A stretch of 64,000 bases of DNA. Source: Brevundimonas sp. (lineage in GTDB: Bacteria > Pseudomonadota > Alphaproteobacteria > Caulobacterales > Caulobacteraceae). The stretch is from contig NZ_JACESB010000005.1 in NCBI RefSeq assembly GCF_013912005.1, positions 62,001-126,000 on the forward strand, read 5' to 3'. The first letter of the stretch is position 1; each line of letters begins with the position of its first letter. Positions 1 through 7,993 of the stretch are shown here, one piece after another. Below the pieces are notes generated by a model. The model saw nothing but the letters and a program-made list of their open reading frames with translations. It was not told where the DNA came from and made no database searches. A program made the position numbers and the translations under genes.

Positions 1-167
1 TCGTGGGCGGCACGGCGAAGGCGACCGGCGCGGTGATCGGGGCGGGCGTCGACGCGGTCACCACCTCCGACGAGGAGACCCGGGCGAAGCGGGAGCGCGA
101 GCAGCGGGCGTGGGAACGCCAGCAGCGCCGGTGCGAGCAGCGCCGGAGCCAGGGCCGCGACTGCTAG
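1..167 (+). CDS. Hypothetical protein, C-terminal fragment cut by window edge
   Basis: The frame is open from the window edge (first full codon at base 3) to a TAG at 165-167, so only the last 54 residues are visible. They begin with a Gly/Ala-rich segment (VGGTAKATGAVIGAGVDAVTT) and end in a charged, Arg/Gln/Glu-rich tail with two cysteines. Small envelope proteins of Caulobacterales with glycine-zipper-like segments look similar, but I do not recognise a named family. The stop codon lies in a CTAG that is also the stop of the convergent acetyltransferase gene. Confidence 0.5.
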   Translation, partial: VGGTAKATGAVIGAGVDAVTTSDEETRAKREREQRAWERQQRRCEQRRSQGRDC

Positions 168-634
168 AGCCCCAGCTCCATGGCGTAGTTGTGAATGGCG
201 ACCCCGGCGATGGCGAAGTCGCGCCGGCCGAGGTCCGCATAGCCGCGCTTCAGGAAGACGCGGCGCGCCCCCTCGCTGGCCTCGACGTACAGGCGGCGCA
301 TCCCGTCCTGGCGGGCGGCGCGTTCGAGCTCGTCCAGCAGGCGGCTCGCCACCCCGGTCCCCGCCGCCTCCGGAGCCGCGTACAGGAGGTCGATGTGCCC
401 GTCGGCCTCCAGATCGACGAAGGCGCATACTTGGTCATCCGCGTCCACCGCCACCCAGCACCGCCGTCCGTCCGCGAGCCGCCGGCGCAAGCCGTCCCCG
501 GTCGGCCCCTGCCCGGCCCAGGCCTCGACCTGCTCCGGCGCATAGTCGCGGGCGCCCAGGCCGCGCACGGCGCGTGCGTAGACCTGCGCCATGGCGTCCG
601 CATCGCCGACGGCCGCGGGTCGGAGGCGGATCAC
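164..634 (-). CDS. GNAT family N-acetyltransferase
   Basis: Small acetyltransferase (about 156 aa) of the GNAT fold, which transfers an acetyl group from acetyl-CoA to an amine; the substrate cannot be told. The N-terminal IRLRPAAVGDADAM opening is typical of the family. The segment DLLYAAPEAAGTGVASRLLDELE matches motif A (the acetyl-CoA pyrophosphate loop), and the C-terminal KRGYADLGRRDF is a typical final strand. I chose the GTG start at 634 because it overlaps the queD stop in a GTGA and the protein begins exactly at the conserved first strand; an in-frame ATG at 688 would add 18 non-conserved residues. It is the last gene of the queC-E-D run, so it is probably cotranscribed, though a role in queuosine synthesis is not implied. 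Confidence 0.8.
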   Translation of the reverse strand: MIRLRPAAVGDADAMAQVYARAVRGLGARDYAPEQVEAWAGQGPTGDGLRRRLADGRRCWVAVDADDQVCAFVDLEADGHIDLLYAAPEAAGTGVASRLLDELERAARQDGMRRLYVEASEGARRVFLKRGYADLGRRDFAIAGVAIHNYAMELGL

Positions 635-999
635 AGGGTCATCACGCAGCGTTCGTTGATGGTCGGACGGGCCACCTGCACCCGGCACAGGCCCGGCCAG
701 TCGGGCTGCAGGCGGCGGGCGAACCAGAGGCAGAGGTTCTCGAGGCTCGGCAGCTCCAGTCCCGGCTTCTCGTTCAGCAGCCCGTGGTCCAGCTCCTCCG
801 CCGCCGCCTTCAGCGCCCGGTCCAGGGCGCCGAGATCGGCGACCCAGCCGTGGGCGTCGTCCAGGGTTTCGGAGCGCACCGTGGCCTCGACGGTGAACGA
901 ATGGCCGTGCAGCCGCCGGTAGATGCTGCCCTCCGGCTCGTCGGGGAAGTGGTGGGCCGCGTCGAAGGTGGCCTGTTTGGTGATTTCGAAGACGGGCAT
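631..999 (-). CDS. queD: 6-carboxy-5,6,7,8-tetrahydropterin synthase QueD
   Basis: QueD converts 7,8-dihydroneopterin triphosphate to 6-carboxytetrahydropterin, the second step of 7-deazaguanine (queuosine) synthesis in the cytosol. The 122-aa protein has the family hallmarks: a zinc site from His near FDAAHHF and the LHGHSF pair, and a C-terminal PTINERCVM segment including the conserved Glu that anchors the pterin. The start ATG at 999 overlaps the queE stop by one base (TAATG), so translation is coupled. Length is normal for the short bacterial QueD type. Confidence 0.95.
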   Translation of the reverse strand: MPVFEITKQATFDAAHHFPDEPEGSIYRRLHGHSFTVEATVRSETLDDAHGWVADLGALDRALKAAAEELDHGLLNEKPGLELPSLENLCLWFARRLQPDWPGLCRVQVARPTINERCVMTL

Positions 1000-1634
1000 T
1001 AGCGGACGCCGATGTACTTGTGGGTCTGGACGCTGAGGCGCCAGCGCGGGTGGCGCAGGCAGTAGTCGATGGCGGCGGCGGTGTTCGCCTCCCGCTCCGG
1101 GCCGTCCATGGGCTGGAGCCAGAAGCGCTCGAAGGCGAGGGTCTCGAACCGCTCGGGCATGGCCAGAGGCTGCGGAAAGACCAGCTTCAGCTCCTGGCCG
1201 GAGGTCTGCGCCAGCGGCGCGTCGGCCTTGGGGCTGACGCAGATCCAGTCGATCCCGTCGGGGGCCGCGAGCGTGCCGTTGGTCTCGATCGCCACCTCGA
1301 AGCCCCGCGCGTGCAGGGCCGCGATCAGCGGCGGGTCGAGCTGCAGCAGCGGTTCGCCGCCGGTGCAGACGACCAGCTTCGGATCGCCGTCGCGCCCGCG
1401 CCACAGCCCGGCGACCCGCTCGGCGAGCGCCTCGGGCGTCGCGAACCGCCCGCCGCCGTCGCCGTCGACGCCCACGAAGTCGGTGTCGCAGAAGCTGCAG
1501 ACGGCGGAGGCGCGGTCGCGTTCAAGGCCGTTCCAGAGGTTGCAGCCGGCGAAGCGCAGGAACACCGCCGGGCGGCCGGCCTGGCCGCCCTCCCCCTGCA
1601 CCGTCAGGAAGATCTCCTTCGCAGCGTAGCTCAT
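999..1634 (-). CDS. queE: 7-carboxy-7-deazaguanine synthase QueE
   Basis: Radical SAM enzyme (211 aa) that ring-contracts 6-carboxytetrahydropterin to 7-carboxy-7-deazaguanine. The iron-sulfur cluster motif is the expanded CX14CX2C (Cys in FAGCNLWNG, then CSFC) known from some proteobacterial QueE proteins, not the usual CX3CX2C. The conserved TGGEPLLQ (SAM-binding GGE) and ETNGT segments are present. The start ATG at 1634 overlaps the queC stop in an ATGA. It sits between queC and queD in the order of the operon, giving three consecutive pathway enzymes. Confidence 0.95.
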   Translation of the reverse strand: MSYAAKEIFLTVQGEGGQAGRPAVFLRFAGCNLWNGLERDRASAVCSFCDTDFVGVDGDGGGRFATPEALAERVAGLWRGRDGDPKLVVCTGGEPLLQLDPPLIAALHARGFEVAIETNGTLAAPDGIDWICVSPKADAPLAQTSGQELKLVFPQPLAMPERFETLAFERFWLQPMDGPEREANTAAAIDYCLRHPRWRLSVQTHKYIGVR

Positions 1635-2350
1635 CGCCGCGCCGCCCATTCCTCGTACCCCGCCTGGCGGAGCTCGCAGGCCGGGCAGGCGCCGCAGCCG
1701 TAGCCCCAGGCGTGGCGGCGTCCGCGTTCGCCGCGGTAGCAGGTGTGCGAGGACTCGAGGATCAGTTCGACGAGCGCCGATCCGCCGAGATCCTGCGCAA
1801 GCGCCCAGGTCTCCGCCTTGGTCAGGCGCATCAGCGGGGTCTCGATCCTGACGGGATGGTCCAGCCCCAGCGACAGGGCCTGCGCCATGGCGTCGAGCGT
1901 GTCGCGCCGGCAGTCGGGATAGCCGGAGTAGTCGGTCTCGCACATGCCGCCGACCAGCGCCTCGAGCCCCCGCCGGTCGGCGAGGGCCGCCGCCACGGTC
2001 AGGAAGACGAGATTGCGGCCCGGCACGAAGGTGGTCGGCAGCCCGCGCGCGTCCATCTCGATCGCCCGCTCGGCGGTCAGGGCGCTGTCGGCGATGCGGC
2101 CGTAGCCGGTCAGGTCGACCACGTGGTCGGGGCCCAGGCGCGTCGCCCAGGCCGGGCGCAGGCCCGCCATCCCGTCGCGCACCTCCAGCCGGGCCTGCAT
2201 CTCGACGCCGTGCCGCTGGCCGTAGTCGAAGCCGACGGTCTCGACGCGCTCGAACCGCTCCAGCGCCCAGGCGAGGCAGGTCGCGCTGTCCTGTCCGCCG
2301 GAGAACAGGACGAGCGCGGACGTTTGGGGAGTCTGGCCGATTTCGCTCAT
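1631..2350 (-). CDS. queC: 7-cyano-7-deazaguanine synthase QueC
   Basis: ATP-dependent ligase (239 aa) that turns 7-carboxy-7-deazaguanine plus ammonia into preQ0. The N-terminal PP-loop ATP site reads [13 protein letters not shown] four-cysteine zinc site lies near the C-terminus (CYRG...[11 protein letters not shown]), as expected for the family. It is the first gene of the minus-strand operon queC-queE-queD-GNAT, whose promoter must lie in the 188-bp gap shared with the divergent histidine kinase. queA and tgt, which act later in the pathway, lie 11 kb away in this window; folE and the preQ0 reductase are not in the window. Confidence 0.95.
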   Translation of the reverse strand: MSEIGQTPQTSALVLFSGGQDSATCLAWALERFERVETVGFDYGQRHGVEMQARLEVRDGMAGLRPAWATRLGPDHVVDLTGYGRIADSALTAERAIEMDARGLPTTFVPGRNLVFLTVAAALADRRGLEALVGGMCETDYSGYPDCRRDTLDAMAQALSLGLDHPVRIETPLMRLTKAETWALAQDLGGSALVELILESSHTCYRGERGRRHAWGYGCGACPACELRQAGYEEWAARR

Positions 2351-2538
2351 GACAAACCTGCGGTCGGCCGTCGGCCGCGCGCATGGACAGGAAGGTGAAG
2401 CCGTATGGATACGGGCCGGCCTTCTACACCAACCCCCGGCGGGGCGCAAAAGCCGCACGACGCCGCGCGACGCGGGTTAACCCTTCCGCAAAGCGTTGCC
2501 GTCATTTGTCAATGTATTGCAGTGGAGTGCCGGCCAGT
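2351..2538. promoter_or_regulatory. Divergent intergenic region queC / hybrid kinase
   Basis: The 188-bp non-coding gap between two divergent genes must carry promoters for both. A lower-GC patch (GGTTAACCC around 2475-2483, and GTCATTTGTCAATGTATTGC near 2501-2520) is the likely core promoter area for the kinase. I do not see a clear operator and did not find a preQ1 riboswitch-like fold by eye. Confidence 0.35.
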
Positions 2539-4149
2539 ATGCCGACGATCGAGGCTCTCACCGAACGCGCCGAGGCGATCGCACCGGAGACGCCCGGCAG
2601 CGAGGTTTTCGCACGCCTCGTCCGCGAACCCGACACCCTCGTCATCCCGGTGGTCGACAACGGCCGGCCGGTCGGCCTCGTCGAGCGCAACGACTTCCTG
2701 CTCCGCATCGCCGGCGCCTTCGGCTACGCCGCCTACGCCAACCGCCCCGTGACCCATGTCATGGATTCCGAACCGGCCGTCGTAGAGGCCGGGGTCGAGA
2801 TCGACGCCTTCTGCGACACGCTTCTGCGGGGCGGTCCGGCCGCGCTGATGCGCGGCTTCATCGTGACGCGCGAGGGCCGCTATCACGGGGTGGGCACGGC
2901 GATCTCGCTGCTCAAGGCGGTCAACGATCACCAGCGGAAGCGGAACGAAGCCCTCGCCGAGGAAGCCCGCGCCCTGTCCGACTCGCGCAGCCAGGCCCGC
3001 GCGGCGGCCCGCTCCAAGGCCGAGTTCATGGCCCTGATGAGCCACGAGCTGCGCACGCCGATGAACGGCGTGCTCGCGGTCGCGGACCTGCTCCGCCGCC
3101 AGCCGCTGAACCGGCAGGCGCAGGCGCACGTGACGACCATCATGGACTCCTCGGAGGCCCTGCTGCGCACCCTGCAGGACGCGCTGGACCTCGCCCGCGC
3201 CGAGGCCGGGGAACTGGAGCTCTCTCCCGCCGTGACGCCGCTGCGCGCGCTGATGGACGAGGTTCAGGCGGACTGGGAGCCGCGCGCGGCCGAGAACAAC
3301 GTCGCCCTGATGGTGGGCTACGAGGGCGACACCGAACTGGCCGCGCTCATGGACGGCCCGCGCGTGCGCCAGGTCTTCGACAACCTGATCGGCAACGCCC
3401 TCAAGCACGCCCGCAGCGGCGTGGTGGAAGCGGCCCTGCGCGCGACCTCGGTCGGCGAGGCGGTGCGGCTCGAGGCTCGGGTCCGCGACGACGGGCCGGG
3501 CGTGGATCTGTCGCGCGTCGAGACCCTTTTCGAGCCGTTCGCCGCCTCCGGGGGCGCCGGCGGCGCCGGTCTGGGCCTGCCGATCTGCCGGCAGCTGATC
3601 GACCGGATGGGCGGGCGCATCTGGGCCGAGAACAACCGCGGCCGTGGCGCCACCTTCGCCTTCGTGCTCGAGGCGCCGCGCGCCGAAGTCGCGGCGGACG
3701 CCGACTCCAATGTGGAGAACCTGCCCGACCTCGACCTCCAGGACAGCCCGCACGTCCTGATCGTCGACGACAACGCCACCAACCGGGTCGTCGCCCAGGC
3801 GCTGTGCGAGATGTTCGGCTGCACCTCGGAGACGGCGGAGGACGGCGTGGAGGCCGTGGCCTGCGTCAAGGAGCGCCGCTTCGACCTGGTGCTGATGGAC
3901 ATCAAGATGCCGCGGATGGACGGCGTCGAGGCGACCAAGGCGATCCGCGCCCTGCCGGGGCCGGAGAGGACCATTCCGATCGTCGCCCTGACCGCCAACG
4001 CGGACCCGGATGACGCGCGGCGCTACCTGTCGATCGGCATGGCCGCGGTGGTCGAGAAGCCGATCAAGCCGGAGCGCCTGCGCATGGCCATGAACGCCGC
4101 CCTGGAACAGGCCGCCGGCGCCGCCGCTCAGGACCGCTCGGTCGCCTGA
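2539..4149 (+). CDS. CBS-domain hybrid sensor histidine kinase / response regulator
   Basis: Cytoplasmic hybrid kinase of 536 aa with no membrane segment. Residues about 1-130 resemble a tandem CBS pair (IPVVDNGRPVGLVERNDFL, then a second unit ending GRYHGVGTAISLL), a ligand-sensing module for adenine nucleotides in many proteins. A short helical linker leads to HisKA with phospho-acceptor His169 in SHELRTPMNG, then HATPase_c (N box in FDNLIGNALKHA, G boxes DDGPGVD and GLGLPICRQL). A C-terminal receiver (LIVDDNATN, phospho-acceptor Asp in LVLMDIKMP, Lys in VEKPIKP) completes it. The start at the ATG follows GGAG at 2524-2527; an in-frame GTG at 2527 is possible. Its 3' end overlaps the convergent exonuclease gene by 22 bp. 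The sensed signal and partner are unknown. Confidence 0.85.
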   Translation: MPTIEALTERAEAIAPETPGSEVFARLVREPDTLVIPVVDNGRPVGLVERNDFLLRIAGAFGYAAYANRPVTHVMDSEPAVVEAGVEIDAFCDTLLRGGPAALMRGFIVTREGRYHGVGTAISLLKAVNDHQRKRNEALAEEARALSDSRSQARAAARSKAEFMALMSHELRTPMNGVLAVADLLRRQPLNRQAQAHVTTIMDSSEALLRTLQDALDLARAEAGELELSPAVTPLRALMDEVQADWEPRAAENNVALMVGYEGDTELAALMDGPRVRQVFDNLIGNALKHARSGVVEAALRATSVGEAVRLEARVRDDGPGVDLSRVETLFEPFAASGGAGGAGLGLPICRQLIDRMGGRIWAENNRGRGATFAFVLEAPRAEVAADADSNVENLPDLDLQDSPHVLIVDDNATNRVVAQALCEMFGCTSETAEDGVEAVACVKERRFDLVLMDIKMPRMDGVEATKAIRALPGPERTIPIVALTANADPDDARRYLSIGMAAVVEKPIKPERLRMAMNAALEQAAGAAAQDRSVA

Positions 4150-5177
4150 TCGTCCGGCGCGGTCGCCGCCTCCTCGTCCTCCTCGTCATAGCCGACCAGC
4201 CGCAGCGCCCGCGCCGGCTGGCCGTTCAGCTCGCACCAGCGCAGCAGCCCCTCCTCGCGGCCGTGGGTGATCCACACCTCCTCGGGCCGCAGCTCGGCGA
4301 AGGTGGCGGTCAGCTCCGGCCAGTCGGCGTGGTCGGAGAGGACCAGCGGCAGCTCCACCCCGCGCTGCCGGGCCCGGGCCCGGACCAGCATCCAGCCGGA
4401 GGCGAAGGCCCGCACCGGATCGGCGAAGCGCCGCGACCAGCGGTCCTGGATGGCCGACGGCGGCGCGAGCGCCACCTCCCCGGCGAGGCTGCCGGGGGGC
4501 AGGCCGGTGGCCGGAGCCAGCGGCCCCAGCGCCACCCCCTCCCGCTCGTACAGCCGGTTCAGCCGCTCGAGGGCCCCATGGACGTAGATCGGCCGCTCCC
4601 AGCCCGCCTCGCGCAGCAGCCGGATCACCCGCTGCGCCTTGCCGAGCGCATAGGCGCCGACGAGGTGGGCCCGCTCGGGGAACTGGCGCAGCGAGGCGAC
4701 CAGGCGGGCGATCTCGTCCCCGGCCGGCGGGTGCACGAAGACCGGCAGGCCGAAGGTCGCCTCCGACACGAAGACGTGGCACGGGACCGGCTCGAACGGC
4801 CGGCAGGTGGGGTCGCGGCGGCGCTTGTAGTCGCCGGACACCACCATGGTCAGCCCGCGCCAGCGGATCACCGCCTGGGCCGAGCCCAGCACGTGGCCCG
4901 CGGGCGCGAGGGTGACCTCCACTCCGTCGCGGCTCACGGTTTCCCCGTAGTCGGCCGGCTCCTGTCGGCCCGCGAAATCCTCGCCATAGCGCTCGGCCAT
5001 GATGGCGAGGGTCTGCGGCGTCGCCAGCACGGCGCCGTGACCCGCGCGCGCGTGGTCGGCGTGGCCGTGGGTGATCACCGCCCGCGGCGTGGGAACCACC
5101 GGATCGATGTGGAAATCGCCCGGCGGACAGTACAGCCCTTCGGGCGTGGGCCTCAGCAGCTCCTCGAACCGGATCAT
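4128..5177 (-). CDS. Ligase-associated-type DNA exonuclease (metallo-beta-lactamase/beta-CASP)
   Basis: A 349-aa metallo-beta-lactamase-fold nuclease of the YSH1/exo family usually encoded with an ATP-dependent DNA ligase and an Lhr-like helicase in a repair cluster. The zinc motif HGHADHA is at residues 37-43, with the APAGHVLGSA and SGDYKRRRDP segments that provide further ligands and LSDHADW near the C-terminus. The ligase and helicase partners are not beside it here. It is divergent from the thioesterase pair and ends inside the kinase gene on the other strand. The acidic C-terminal tail (DEEDEEAATAPDD) is variable in the family. Confidence 0.85.
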   Translation of the reverse strand: MIRFEELLRPTPEGLYCPPGDFHIDPVVPTPRAVITHGHADHARAGHGAVLATPQTLAIMAERYGEDFAGRQEPADYGETVSRDGVEVTLAPAGHVLGSAQAVIRWRGLTMVVSGDYKRRRDPTCRPFEPVPCHVFVSEATFGLPVFVHPPAGDEIARLVASLRQFPERAHLVGAYALGKAQRVIRLLREAGWERPIYVHGALERLNRLYEREGVALGPLAPATGLPPGSLAGEVALAPPSAIQDRWSRRFADPVRAFASGWMLVRARARQRGVELPLVLSDHADWPELTATFAELRPEEVWITHGREEGLLRWCELNGQPARALRLVGYDEEDEEAATAPDDQATERS

Positions 5178-5256
5178 GCGCCTCCTCGACCGACAGCCTC
5201 AGGAACGCACGAGCAGCGCTTGCGCTCAACCGCCCGGCCGGGGAATAGCTGGAGTC

Positions 5257-5733
5257 ATGACCGCCTCGCCCATCGTCGGCCTCCTGCCGCAGCTCGCCGC
5301 CGGCGCCGCCCATACCCATGCGCTCGGTTTCTCCTTCGACCGACTCGACGGCGACCGGGTGCGCATCCGGGCTCCGTGGCGTGAGGATCTGGTCGGCGAT
5401 CCGGACACCGGGGTGCTCGCCGGCGGCCTCGTCACCACCCTGCTGGACCACGCCGGCGGCCTGGCCGTCTGGGTGGCGCTGGAGCGGTTCGAACCGATCG
5501 CCACGCTCGACCTGCGGGTCGACTACATGCGCGCCGCCCGGCCCCGCGCCGGCCTGGTCGCCGAGGCCCGCTGCTACCGCCTGACCCGCTCCATCGCCTT
5601 CGTCCGCGCCTGGGCCTTCGAGGACAGTCCGGACGACCCCGTGGCGGCCGCCCAGGCCGCCTACATGCTCGACTCCAGCAGCGGCCGGCCCGTCGGCGCC
5701 AACCTGCAGCCGCGCCCGGAGGGCCGCGCGTGA
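5257..5733 (+). CDS. PaaI family thioesterase (hotdog fold)
   Basis: A 158-aa single hotdog-domain acyl-CoA thioesterase. The central TGVLAGGLVTTLLDHAGGLAVW carries the family's acidic residue and helix, and the following ATLDLRVDYMRAARP is the typical second half. I placed the start at ATG 5257, just after GGAG at 5251-5254; the upstream open frame runs through the divergent exonuclease gene and is not used. It overlaps the next gene by four bases and that gene is a paralogue, so the two may form a heteromeric hotdog enzyme. Substrate unknown. Confidence 0.85.
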   Translation: MTASPIVGLLPQLAAGAAHTHALGFSFDRLDGDRVRIRAPWREDLVGDPDTGVLAGGLVTTLLDHAGGLAVWVALERFEPIATLDLRVDYMRAARPRAGLVAEARCYRLTRSIAFVRAWAFEDSPDDPVAAAQAAYMLDSSSGRPVGANLQPRPEGRA

Positions 5734-6128
5734 CCGACCTGCTGGAGACCCTCCCCTACGCCCGCTTCCTCGGCCTGCAGACCGCGCGCGAGGGCGACAG
5801 CCTGACGGTGACCATGCCGTTCGCGGACCGGCTGATCGGCAACCCGCTGCTGCCGGCCCTGCACGGCGGCTCGACCGCCGCCCTGCTCGAGTTCGCCGCC
5901 ATCGCCCAGGTCGCCCTGCTCTATCCGCGGCTGAAGCTGCCCCGGCCGATCAACGTCACCGTCGCCTATCTGCGCTCGGGCCGTCCGGTCGACGTTCACG
6001 CCCGCGCCCGCATCAGCAAGGCCGGCCGGCGGGTCGCCCACGTCGAGGCCCGTGCCTGGCAGGAGGCCGAGGACCAGCCGATCGCCTCCCTCGCGGCCCA
6101 CTTCCTGATCGCGGAACACGACCTCTAG
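5730..6128 (+). CDS. PaaI family thioesterase, second copy
   Basis: A 132-aa hotdog protein starting at a GTG that overlaps the stop of the upstream thioesterase (GTGA). Conserved pieces are the LPALHGGSTAALLEFAA helix and PINVTVAYLRSGRPVDV strands. Compared with the first copy, the catalytic helix has Glu (LLEF) where the first has Asp (LLDH), as is common in paired hotdog proteins. The two probably work together; whether both active sites are functional cannot be told from sequence. Confidence 0.82.
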   Translation: MTDLLETLPYARFLGLQTAREGDSLTVTMPFADRLIGNPLLPALHGGSTAALLEFAAIAQVALLYPRLKLPRPINVTVAYLRSGRPVDVHARARISKAGRRVAHVEARAWQEAEDQPIASLAAHFLIAEHDL

Positions 6129-6163
6129 TTGTTTTTCCGCACAACCTGTGTTTACCCTTTGTT

Positions 6164-6184
6164 CCGTGTCGTCCCACACGGAGC
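6164..6184 (+). promoter_or_regulatory. Hairpin overlapping the Shine-Dalgarno of the 6193 gene
   Basis: CCGTGT (6164-6169) and ACACGG (6176-6181) form a perfect 6-bp stem around a 6-nt loop. The right arm runs into GGAG (6180-6184 region), the likely ribosome-binding site, 8 bases before the ATG at 6193. A hairpin here could limit translation. The pairing is seen directly; a regulatory effect is inference. Confidence 0.35.
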
Positions 6185-6192
6185 AACAGGTC

Positions 6193-6603
6193 ATGAACAG
6201 ACTCGTCATCGGCGGATCCCTGTCCGCCCGCCTGCACGCCGCTGAGGCCGCCGTCGACCGGGCCCTGGCCGACGCCGCCGGCCTCGCCGCCGCCCTCCCG
6301 GTCGCCCGCCTAGACGCCGCCCTCTCCGCCGTCGCCGGCCAGAAGGCGTTCGACGAGGCGGCGGCGAGCGTCGCCGCCCTCGCCGCGGCGCGGGGCCACC
6401 TCGTCCGAACCCATCACGCGCTCGCCGCCCTCGCCCGCCGGCTGGGGGTGGACGTGCTCGCGGTGGGACAGCTCGACAAGCCGGGAGATCGCCCGCCCGT
6501 CGGCGGCGAGGGCGACGACTCGCCGGTCGCACGGAACTTCGTTAACGAAACGTGTGGAAACGGCCTTAACAAATCCCTACCGGGAACCCTCCCGATATGT
6601 TAA
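6193..6603 (+). CDS. Hypothetical helical protein, copy 1 of a tandem pair
   Basis: A 136-aa Ala/Val/Asp-rich protein without signal peptide or membrane segment, probably all-helical. I recognise no family. It aligns with the next gene: an AARGHLVRTHHALAALARRLG segment matches AARQAMVTCHEELAKDHRRMG there, and both have an Ala-rich stretch before it. Start chosen at the ATG with GGAG 8 bases upstream; an in-frame ATG at 6148 lies upstream in a non-conserved, AT-rich region. The last about 20 residues are read from AT-richer DNA that probably also holds the promoter of the next gene, so the C-terminus may be a read-through tail. Confidence 0.6.
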   Translation: MNRLVIGGSLSARLHAAEAAVDRALADAAGLAAALPVARLDAALSAVAGQKAFDEAAASVAALAAARGHLVRTHHALAALARRLGVDVLAVGQLDKPGDRPPVGGEGDDSPVARNFVNETCGNGLNKSLPGTLPIC

Positions 6604-6636
6604 GCGCTGCTTTACTGTTTTTGTTTGGAGGGTGTC

Positions 6637-6978
6637 ATGGACAAGGCCCAGGTTATCGCCAGCCTCGCTGGCGATCTGAATGCGAGTGAGAAGGCCCTCG
6701 ACGAGGCGATCGTCCGCGCGACCGCCCTCGTCCAGTCGATGGTCGGCGGCCGTACGGCCCTCAACGTCTCGCCTGTCATCGGCGCCGAGGCCCAGGCGAA
6801 GGCGCTCGAAGCCATCGCCGCCCTGGGCGCCGCGCGCCAGGCCATGGTGACCTGCCACGAGGAACTGGCCAAGGATCACCGCCGGATGGGCTATGGCGTC
6901 TATATGAGCGGCGAGGACAAGTACCCCGAAGGTCAGCGGCCGCCGACGACGGGCGAGCACCGTCTTCGGGCGGTTTAA
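6637..6978 (+). CDS. Hypothetical helical protein, copy 2 of a tandem pair
   Basis: A 113-aa predicted helical cytoplasmic protein preceded by a strong GGAGG (6628-6632). It is a diverged paralogue of the upstream gene: both have an Ala-rich helix followed by a His-containing helix ending in RRMG or RRLG. It has one Cys and a C-terminal YMSGEDKYPEGQRPP tail that the first copy lacks. No known domain. An in-frame ATG at 6625 is less likely because it would precede the ribosome-binding site. It lies 33 bp after the first copy and 87 bp before a pair of duplicated membrane-protein genes. Confidence 0.65.
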   Translation: MDKAQVIASLAGDLNASEKALDEAIVRATALVQSMVGGRTALNVSPVIGAEAQAKALEAIAALGAARQAMVTCHEELAKDHRRMGYGVYMSGEDKYPEGQRPPTTGEHRLRAV

Positions 6979-7033
6979 TTCGGAGTAATGTACGTCGGCG
7001 GTCGTTCCCGCGGCTGCTAACTTAAGGCATTGT

Positions 7034-7060
7034 CGCCCCCGTGCAGGACGCATGGGGGCG
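7034..7060 (+). promoter_or_regulatory. Stem-loop that buries the ribosome-binding site of the 7066 gene
   Basis: CGCCCCCGTGC (7034-7044) can pair with GCATGGGGGCG (7050-7060) as an 11-bp stem with one G-U pair and a 5-nt loop. The right arm contains the GGGGG that is the only Shine-Dalgarno-like sequence before the GTG at 7066. This is the layout of a translational switch; no U-run follows, so a terminator is less likely. Regulation is inferred. Confidence 0.45.
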
Positions 7061-7065
7061 ATTCC

Positions 7066-7518
7066 GTGTTCGAGACCATCTACTCGCAGCTCGTCCTGGC
7101 GGCGGCGGTCGCGGTGGTCACCTTTGCGTTTGCAAAGGGAGACGAGCCCGAGCGGATCGGGGCCGCGGCATACGCCATGGTCTTCCTTGCCACCACGATG
7201 ATCAAGGGGAGCTCAAGCCTCAGTCTGCCCCGGTGGGGTGTGATGGGGGTCGAGACCGTACTGCTGGTGGTTTTCATTGGCCTCGCCTGGCATAGCCGGC
7301 GTCCTTGGCCTGTATGGGCGGCGAGCTTTCAGGCCCTTGTGGTCACGGGCTATGTTCTGGTCGCAGCGAGCCTTCGCCCCCCGCACAACGCCGTCGCGGC
7401 CGTCATCAACATGTCGAACTACGCCCTGCTCATCGCCTTGGCGGTCGGCACCTTCTGGGCCTGGCAGGAGCGGCGAGCGGTACGTCTGGCGGAGCCCCCC
7501 GGACCGAGACACCTGTAG
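7066..7518 (+). CDS. Hypothetical five-TM membrane protein, copy 1 of a tandem pair
   Basis: A 150-aa integral membrane protein with about five hydrophobic helices. It shares with the next gene the motif KGDEPER in the first loop, a Ser-Arg-Arg-X-Trp-Pro-Val-Trp-Ala segment before helix 4, and AVGTFXAWQXR at the C-terminus. No named family comes to mind. Start chosen at GTG 7066, 5 bases after GGGGG; a TTG at 7030 would put the hairpin inside the coding region. The stop is 8 bp before the paralogue, so the two are surely cotranscribed. Base composition is less GC-rich than neighbours. Confidence 0.65.
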   Translation: MFETIYSQLVLAAAVAVVTFAFAKGDEPERIGAAAYAMVFLATTMIKGSSSLSLPRWGVMGVETVLLVVFIGLAWHSRRPWPVWAASFQALVVTGYVLVAASLRPPHNAVAAVINMSNYALLIALAVGTFWAWQERRAVRLAEPPGPRHL

Positions 7519-7526
7519 CGGCGGCC

Positions 7527-7955
7527 ATGCTCGACACCCTACTCTCCCAGATCGGTTTCGCCGTCGCGGCGCTGGTCGGGGCTTTCGCCTTTCTGAAGGG
7601 CGACGAGCCGGAGCGGCTCGGGGCCGGAGCCTTTCTGCTGGGGGTGTTCACGACCCTGCTGATCCACGACGGCGGCGCCCTGAGCGGGGTTCAGTGGGGG
7701 GTGCTCGCCGTGGACGCGGTCTTTCTGGGCGTCTGCGTCGCCCTGGCCTGGAAGAGTCGCCGGAGCTGGCCCGTTTGGGCCTGCGGCTTCCAGTCGCTCG
7801 TGGTGATGAGCCACATCCTGACGCTGGTCGATCTCCGCCCCCCGCTCGCCGCCTTCTACGCCGCCATCAATCTCGCCGGCTACGGCGTGCTGATCAGCAT
7901 CGCCGTCGGGACCTTCCGGGCCTGGCAGGACCGGAAGGCGGCGGGGCTGGAATAG
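7527..7955 (+). CDS. Hypothetical five-TM membrane protein, copy 2 of a tandem pair
   Basis: A 142-aa inner-membrane protein with about five TM helices, clearly paralogous to the gene just upstream (shared KGDEPER, SRRSWPVWACGFQSLVV and AVGTFRAWQDRK motifs). The strict conservation of the charged KGDEPER loop in two otherwise diverged copies suggests a functional site. Two copies side by side may form a heterodimer. Function unknown; it precedes an S24-type regulator gene on the same strand. Confidence 0.68.
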   Translation: MLDTLLSQIGFAVAALVGAFAFLKGDEPERLGAGAFLLGVFTTLLIHDGGALSGVQWGVLAVDAVFLGVCVALAWKSRRSWPVWACGFQSLVVMSHILTLVDLRPPLAAFYAAINLAGYGVLISIAVGTFRAWQDRKAAGLE

Positions 7956-7964
7956 TCGGCGGCG

Positions 7965-7993
7965 TTGACCGCGGCAGGCGTTAGGCGGATATT
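7965..7993 (+). promoter_or_regulatory. Candidate sigma70 promoter of the S24 regulator
   Basis: TTGACC (7965-7970) and GATATT (7988-7993) are separated by 17 bases, 31 bases before the ATG at 8024. The -10 region includes GATA-TTCC-TATC (7988-7999), a small inverted repeat that could serve as an operator for the regulator itself. Spacing and boxes are seen; use as promoter and autoregulation are inferred. Confidence 0.4.

Noticed and set aside
2351-2538. preQ1 riboswitch before queC
   Set aside because: I could not find the characteristic short H-type pseudoknot with an A-rich tail. Not supported by eye.
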